Below are positions 5,135-9,126 of a stretch of DNA of 9,126 nt, in pieces. Position numbers and translations under genes: made by a program. The stretch is from an uncultured Gammaproteobacteria bacterium (GTDB lineage: Bacteria > Pseudomonadota > Gammaproteobacteria > Ga0077536), in the NCBI GenBank assembly GCA_903866355.1, contig CAIPNE010000856.1:1-9126 (forward strand). The letters are read 5' to 3'. The notes below the pieces were generated by a model. The model was not told where the DNA came from. It saw only the letters and a list, made by a program, of their open reading frames with translations, and did not search any database. The stretch's first letter is position 1; each line of letters opens with the position of its first letter.

Positions 5135-6603
5135 ACTCAAGCCTCCCCGCGGCGCTCTATCCAGCGGCCACCATTCGAGCGGTCGAGGCGATGGTCATTG
5201 CGGGTGGCACGAGCGGACTGACGCTCATGCGGCGGGCGGGTCTGGCGGCGTGGTCAACGCTGCGCCGGCATTGGCCACAAGCCCACCGCCTCACGGTGGT
5301 GTGTGGTCCGGGCAACAATGGTGGGGATGGCTACGTGCTGGCCAGCGCGGCACGGCAGGCGCTGCGAGAAGTTTGGTTGCTGGAGGTTGGGGACGCCACG
5401 CGGCTTGGGCCCGATGCCGCCGAGTGCCGGCGCGAGGCACTGGCACTAGGGGCGGTGCTGGGGCGTGACCTAGACGCGCTGGTGGGTCGTGATGTGCTGG
5501 TCGACGCCCTGTTTGGGCTTGGCCTTAACCAACCCCCGGCGGGGGCTTTTCTCGCCGCCATTACCGCCATGAACGCCGCCGCTACGCCGATATTGAGCTT
5601 GGATGTGCCCTCTGGGCTAAACCCCGACACGGGCGCTACGCCGGGCGCTTGCGTGGCGGCCGCCGTCACCCTGACGTTTGTCGGGCTCAAACAGGGTTTA
5701 TTCACGGGCCAGGCCGCGGAGCGCGTTGGTGTGTTGGAATTTACCGACCTGGATCTACCGGCGGCCGCTTTTGCACAAGCCCCGGCGTTGGTGCAACGCC
5801 TGCCGACAACGCCGCTGCGCGAGTGGTTAGCACCGCGACCTCGGGCCAGCCACAAAGGCCATTTTGGTCATGTGCTGGTGGTGGGTGGGGCCGCGGGCTA
5901 TGCGGGTGCTGCGCGGCTCGCCGCCGAGGCCGCGCTGCGCACCGGTGCGGGCTTGGTTTCCGTGGCCTGTGACCCCGACTCGGCCAATGCTGTGGGGGCC
6001 GGACGACCCGAAATCATGGTCCACCCGGTGAGGTGTGCCGGCGACCTAAGCCCCCTCTTAGCGCGCGCGAGCGTGGTCGCCATTGGACCGGGGTTGGGCC
6101 AAACCGCGTGGAGCCGGGCGTTGTTTGGCGCCGTGCGCGACGCCGGACGGCCGTTGGTGGTGGACGCTGATGCGCTTAATCTGCTGGCCGCCGAGCCCCT
6201 CTGTCGGCCGGACTGGTGCCTCACGCCGCATCCCGCCGAGGCCGCCCGGCTGTTGGGATTAGCCCATGCGCGTGACATCAATACCGACCGGTTCGCTGCC
6301 GCCTGGGCTTTGCGGGCGCGGTTCGGTGGTGCGCTCGTGCTCAAAGGTGCCGGCTCGCTGGTCTGTGATGAACAGGGCATCGGCGTGGTCATGGCGGGTA
6401 ATCCCGGCATGGCCTCCGGGGGCATGGGCGATGTGCTCACGGGGGTGATTGCAGGGCTGCTGGCGCAAGGTCTGACTTTGGCGCAGGCCGCCCGCTGCGG
6501 CGCGGTGCTCCATGCCGCCGCCGGTGACGCGGCTGCCAGTGCTGGGGAACGCGGCCTTCTGGCGAGCGATCTGCTGCCGGAACTGCGGCGGTTGGCTAAC
6601 TAA
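5131..6603 (+). CDS. nnr: Bifunctional NAD(P)H-hydrate epimerase and ADP-dependent NAD(P)H-hydrate dehydratase
   Basis: A 490-residue two-domain metabolite-repair enzyme (YjeF family) that converts damaged hydrated NADH and NADPH back to usable cofactor. The N-terminal epimerase domain shows CGPGNNGGDGYVLA (58-71), VDALFGLGL (124-132) and LDVPSGLNPDTG (157-168). The C-terminal ribokinase-like dehydratase domain shows KGHFGHVLVVGG (242-253), IGPGLG (318-323), VDADALNLL (344-352), LTPHPAEAARLLG (364-376), VLKGAGSLV (403-411) and GNPGMASGGMGDVLTG (423-438), whose Asp434 fits the family's catalytic position. The start is GTG overlapping the orn stop (GTGA), typical of coupled translation. In E. 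coli nnr is also followed by tsaE, amiB and mutL. Confidence 0.95.
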   Translation: MNSSLPAALYPAATIRAVEAMVIAGGTSGLTLMRRAGLAAWSTLRRHWPQAHRLTVVCGPGNNGGDGYVLASAARQALREVWLLEVGDATRLGPDAAECRREALALGAVLGRDLDALVGRDVLVDALFGLGLNQPPAGAFLAAITAMNAAATPILSLDVPSGLNPDTGATPGACVAAAVTLTFVGLKQGLFTGQAAERVGVLEFTDLDLPAAAFAQAPALVQRLPTTPLREWLAPRPRASHKGHFGHVLVVGGAAGYAGAARLAAEAALRTGAGLVSVACDPDSANAVGAGRPEIMVHPVRCAGDLSPLLARASVVAIGPGLGQTAWSRALFGAVRDAGRPLVVDADALNLLAAEPLCRPDWCLTPHPAEAARLLGLAHARDINTDRFAAAWALRARFGGALVLKGAGSLVCDEQGIGVVMAGNPGMASGGMGDVLTGVIAGLLAQGLTLAQAARCGAVLHAAAGDAAASAGERGLLASDLLPELRRLAN

Positions 6604-6616
6604 GCCGGCGCGCACC

Positions 6617-7102
6617 GTGGCGGTTATCCACCTCACGCTGGCCGACGAAGCCGCGACCCTGAGTTTCGCTGGGGTGTTGGCGGCCTGCGCCCAGCCCGGC
6701 ATGTTGGTCCTGCTGGAAGGTCCCCTCGCGGCGGGTAAAACCACTTTCGCCCGCGGCTTTTTGCGCGCATTGGGCCACGTCGGCCACGTCAAAAGTCCCA
6801 CCTTTACGGTGGTTGAGAGCTATGACCTACCTCGCTTGAGCGTGCATCATTTCGACCTGTATCGCATTAACGACCCGGACGAACTGCATTATCTCGGCTT
6901 CGATGATTTTTTGGCCGGCGATGCGTTGTGTCTTATTGAGTGGCCTTCGCGGGCTGCCCATGCGCTGCCGTTGGCCACGTGGGCCATCCACTGGCAGATA
7001 GGCGCGGGTGAAACCCGGAAAATCAGCTTGGAATGTCCTGACGAAAATCTTCACAAAACACTTTATGTAGCACTGAAAAAGTTTTTTATATCAGCTTGGT
7101 AG
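6617..7102 (+). CDS. tsaE: tRNA t6A biosynthesis ATPase TsaE
   Basis: A P-loop ATPase that works with TsaB and TsaD to make N6-threonylcarbamoyladenosine at position 37 of ANN-decoding tRNAs. From a GTG at 6617 the product is 161 residues (E. coli 153) and begins with the family-like HLTLADEAATLSF. Motifs: Walker A GPLAAGKT (35-42), where most members have GDLGAGKT; SPTF (60-63); HFDLYRINDPDEL (78-90); LIEWP (106-110). The frame is open upstream to an ATG at 6512, but that would overlap nnr by about 90 nt with unrelated residues. The GTG lies 13 nt after nnr and has no clear ribosome site. The C-terminal tail (about 140-161) is encoded by unusually AT-rich DNA and ends KKFFISAW. The exact start is less certain than the identity. 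Confidence 0.92.
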   Translation: MAVIHLTLADEAATLSFAGVLAACAQPGMLVLLEGPLAAGKTTFARGFLRALGHVGHVKSPTFTVVESYDLPRLSVHHFDLYRINDPDELHYLGFDDFLAGDALCLIEWPSRAAHALPLATWAIHWQIGAGETRKISLECPDENLHKTLYVALKKFFISAW

Positions 7103-7111
7103 GAAGTGTTT
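7056..7111. repeat. 8-bp inverted repeat spanning the tsaE stop codon
   Basis: AAACACTT (7056-7063) is the exact reverse complement of AAGTGTTT (7104-7111), 40 bp apart, inside an AT-rich island. The right arm lies just past the tsaE TAG (7100-7102). There is no GC-rich stem or U-tract after it, so a terminator is unlikely; the arms could pair in mRNA or be half-sites. Chance is possible at this length. Confidence 0.3.
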
Positions 7112-7122
7112 CGACATTTAGC

Positions 7123-7151
7123 TTGAATTGTCTGGCGACAAACGCTACAAA
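7123..7151 (+). promoter_or_regulatory. Candidate promoter upstream of amiB-mutL
   Basis: TTGAAT (7123-7128) and TACAAA (7146-7151) are separated by 17 bp, each matching four of six sigma70 consensus bases. They lie in the only AT-rich gap of the run (7103-7186), giving a leader of about 30 nt before the amiB ATG. The position and base composition support it; the hexamers alone are only moderate. Confidence 0.4.
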
Positions 7152-7186
7152 ACGCCAAGCGACTTTTGAGACTGGCTGTCCGCGCC

Positions 7187-8608
7187 ATGCGTATCCCGAT
7201 TTTCTTGCTGGTGATGTTCAGCGTGGCTGGAGTTTCCGCCACGGAACTCCTCACGCTGCGAACTTGGCCGGCACCGGATCGGACCCGGCTGATTTTTGAT
7301 TTATCAGGTCCGGCAGCTTTCGAGATTTTTCGCGTCCACGGGCCAGATCGCTTGGTCATTGATCTGCCTCAGACGGCGCACACCAACGCACTCCCTTTGG
7401 TGCTCTCCCCCGACAGCCGTATTCGTTCGCTGCGCTACGCGGCGCGCGACCAGGGGCTGCGGATTGTGTTGGAACTCACCCAACCTTTGGTTATCCGGCA
7501 AGCCCTACTGCCGCCAACAGCTCCCTACGGCCACCGGCTGGTGGTGGACTTGTTAGAACCGGAGCTCCCGCCTGGGGCACCGAGGGTGGCACGGGTGCCG
7601 GCCCCGGCCCCAGCTGAAACTCAACAAACTCGGCAAACTCAGCCCCAACCCGAACGCCCGCTCGTCGCTGCGCCGACGGCGGCTTTGGTTGTCGCCGGCA
7701 CGGCGGCTACTGCCGCGCCCAAGTCGAGTCTCCCCGCGTGGCGACGCGACGGCGTGGTGGTGGTCATCGACCCCGGCCATGGCGGCGACGATGTGGGGGC
7801 TATTGGGGCCGGTGGCAGCCACGAGAAGGACGTGGTGCTGGCCGTGGCGCGTGAACTGAAAGCGCTCATCGACCGTCAGCCGGGTATGCGTGCGGTGCTC
7901 ACGCGCGACGGGGATTACTACATTGGGCTGCGTGAGCGAATGACGCGGGCGCGCGCCAAGGGCGCTGATCTTTTTGTGTCGATCCATGCGGATGCCTTTC
8001 GCGACCGGCGAGTGCGTGGCTCCTCGGTGTTTGTATTGTCGCGTACCGGGGCCAGCAGCGAGGCCGCGCGCTGGTTAGCGGAGCAGGAAAATGCCGCAGA
8101 TTTCGTCGGCGGTCTCACCCTCGATGGCAAAGATGCGCAGTTAAAATCCGTCCTGCTGGATCTCTCGCAAACCGCCTCTCTCAAAGCCAGCATGGAGGTG
8201 GCCGGGAGTGTGCTGAACGCCTTAGGACAAATTGGGCCGCTGCACTATCGACGAATCCAGCAGGCGGGTTTTATGGTGTTGAAGTCGCCCGACATTCCTT
8301 CTTTGTTGGTCGAAACCGCCTACATCAGCAACCCGGAAGAAGAGGGTCGCCTCGGCAATCGCGCCTTTCGGCAGAAATTGGCCGGCGCTATCCGCGACGG
8401 CATCATGAGTTACTTTGACGAGCACGGGGTGACGGCCGAACGTTCAGCGCAAGCGCCGAGCGACGCGGGGCACCAGCACTGGGTGAATCCCGGGGAAACA
8501 CTCTCGGGGATCGCGCTGCACTACGCGGTGAGTCCGGAGCGGATTCGCCTAGCCAATAATCTAGATACCGACACTGTGCGTGTGGGCGAGTTGCTGCAGA
8601 TCCCCTGA
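7187..8608 (+). CDS. amiB: N-acetylmuramoyl-L-alanine amidase AmiB (AMIN, amidase_3 and LysM domains)
   Basis: A periplasmic zinc amidase that removes the stem peptide from N-acetylmuramic acid during daughter-cell separation. From the ATG at 7187 it has 473 residues. A signal peptide (IPIFLLVMFSVAGV core) has probable cleavage after VSA (16-18). An AMIN domain follows (about 20-125), then a Pro/Ala/Gln-rich linker (about 128-185) and the amidase_3 domain (188-410) with zinc ligands His198 (DPGHGG), Glu213 (HEKD) and His267 (SIHADA) and catalytic Glu376 (LVETAYISNP). The insert around 298-345 fits the autoinhibitory segment of EnvC/NlpD-activated amidases. One C-terminal LysM domain (431-473) binds peptidoglycan. 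An in-frame TTG at 7166 would add seven residues (MRLAVRA); the ATG gives a better signal peptide. Neither start has a clear ribosome site. Confidence 0.95.
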   Translation: MRIPIFLLVMFSVAGVSATELLTLRTWPAPDRTRLIFDLSGPAAFEIFRVHGPDRLVIDLPQTAHTNALPLVLSPDSRIRSLRYAARDQGLRIVLELTQPLVIRQALLPPTAPYGHRLVVDLLEPELPPGAPRVARVPAPAPAETQQTRQTQPQPERPLVAAPTAALVVAGTAATAAPKSSLPAWRRDGVVVVIDPGHGGDDVGAIGAGGSHEKDVVLAVARELKALIDRQPGMRAVLTRDGDYYIGLRERMTRARAKGADLFVSIHADAFRDRRVRGSSVFVLSRTGASSEAARWLAEQENAADFVGGLTLDGKDAQLKSVLLDLSQTASLKASMEVAGSVLNALGQIGPLHYRRIQQAGFMVLKSPDIPSLLVETAYISNPEEEGRLGNRAFRQKLAGAIRDGIMSYFDEHGVTAERSAQAPSDAGHQHWVNPGETLSGIALHYAVSPERIRLANNLDTDTVRVGELLQIP

Positions 8609-8641
8609 ACTGGCGCGTGACACCGCGTTACACTTCGCCCC

Positions 8642-9126
8642 ATGAACTCGCCTGAAATTCGCGCCCTCGAAGACACCGTGATCAACCAGATTGCGGCCGG
8701 TGAGGTGGTTGAACGGCCGGTTTCCATCGTTAAGGAACTGGTGGAAAACAGCCTCGACGCCGGGGCCACACGCATTGATATCGAAATTGACGCGGGCGGC
8801 TGCGAGCGCATTCTGGTGCGTGATAACGGCCGGGGTATCCCGCCGGCTGAATTTGCCTTGGCCCTGCGCCGGCATTGCACCAGTAAGCTGCGCGCCAGTG
8901 AGGAACTGGCCCGGCTGGTCACGTTGGGCTTTCGGGGTGAGGCGTTGGCCGCCATCGGGGCCGTCAGTGATCTGCAATTGACCTCGCGCATCGCCGCCCA
9001 AGCACATGGCTGGCAGGTCATGACTAACGCACACGGGGTGCCGGGTCAGCCGGTGCCGGCGCCGCATCCGGTGGGGACCAGCGTGGTGGTGCGTGATTTG
9101 TTCGGCCGCGTGCCTGCTCGGCGGCG
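8642..9126 (+). CDS. mutL: DNA mismatch repair protein MutL (5' part)
   Basis: The first 161 codons of MutL, cut by the window end; full proteins usually exceed 550 residues. MutL links MutS mismatch recognition to strand incision. The N-terminal GHKL ATPase domain is clear: NQIAAGEVVERP (15-26); ELVENSLDAG (32-41), with Glu32 aligning to E. coli catalytic Glu29 and Asn36 to the Mg-binding Asn33; DNGRGI (61-66); TSK (80-82); GFRGEAL (96-102); PVGTSVVVRDLF (143-154); and PAR (158-160). E. coli has LFYNTPARR where this protein has LFGRVPARR. It starts 33 nt after amiB, as in the E. coli gene order, with no obvious ribosome site. The C-terminal domain is outside the window, so any endonuclease motif cannot be judged. 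Confidence 0.96.
   Translation, partial: MNSPEIRALEDTVINQIAAGEVVERPVSIVKELVENSLDAGATRIDIEIDAGGCERILVRDNGRGIPPAEFALALRRHCTSKLRASEELARLVTLGFRGEALAAIGAVSDLQLTSRIAAQAHGWQVMTNAHGVPGQPVPAPHPVGTSVVVRDLFGRVPARR

Noticed and set aside
6512..6616. Upstream ATG start for tsaE giving a 196-residue protein
   Set aside because: The extra 35 residues overlap the end of nnr in another frame and are not TsaE-like. The GTG at 6617 fits the family length.

Overview
The window reads as chromosomal DNA from a GC-rich gammaproteobacterium. The evidence is a short (about 113 nt) 4.5S-type SRP RNA without an Alu domain, an E. coli-like oligoribonuclease, and DnaX, YbaB, RecR, Nnr, TsaE, AmiB and MutL proteins that follow the gammaproteobacterial forms closely. 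I cannot name the genus.

Left end, minus strand (1-954): the end of a molybdenum-hydroxylase operon of the CO/xanthine dehydrogenase type. The FAD subunit gene is complete. The start of the 2Fe-2S subunit gene overlaps it by 8 nt and runs off the window. A plausible sigma70-type promoter (1011-1040) lies upstream, with two exact copies of a 12-bp direct repeat around it and a 37-bp near-perfect hairpin just beyond.

Divergent spacer (955-1658): about 700 bp with no gene I can support. It is GC-rich and holds several exact inverted repeats.

Right part, plus strand (1659-9126): a dense housekeeping run: ffs (4.5S RNA), dnaX, ybaB, recR, orn, nnr, tsaE, amiB and mutL (cut by the window end). 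dnaX/ybaB and orn/nnr overlap by 4 nt, and the other gaps are 13-84 nt, so much of the run is probably cotranscribed. The only internal AT-rich break is between tsaE and amiB, and it carries a promoter candidate. The run joins two groups that are separate in E. coli: dnaX-ybaB-recR (replication and recombination) and orn-nnr-tsaE-amiB-mutL (RNA turnover, metabolite repair, tRNA t6A synthesis, cell separation, mismatch repair).

The most distinctive element is an in-frame 12-bp minisatellite of 18 units in dnaX. It encodes a Pro-Val-(Ala/Thr)-Ala linker between the clamp-loader core and the tau C-terminal domain. I saw no convincing new defence or mobile system; the unexplained material is mainly the divergent spacer and the dnaX repeat.
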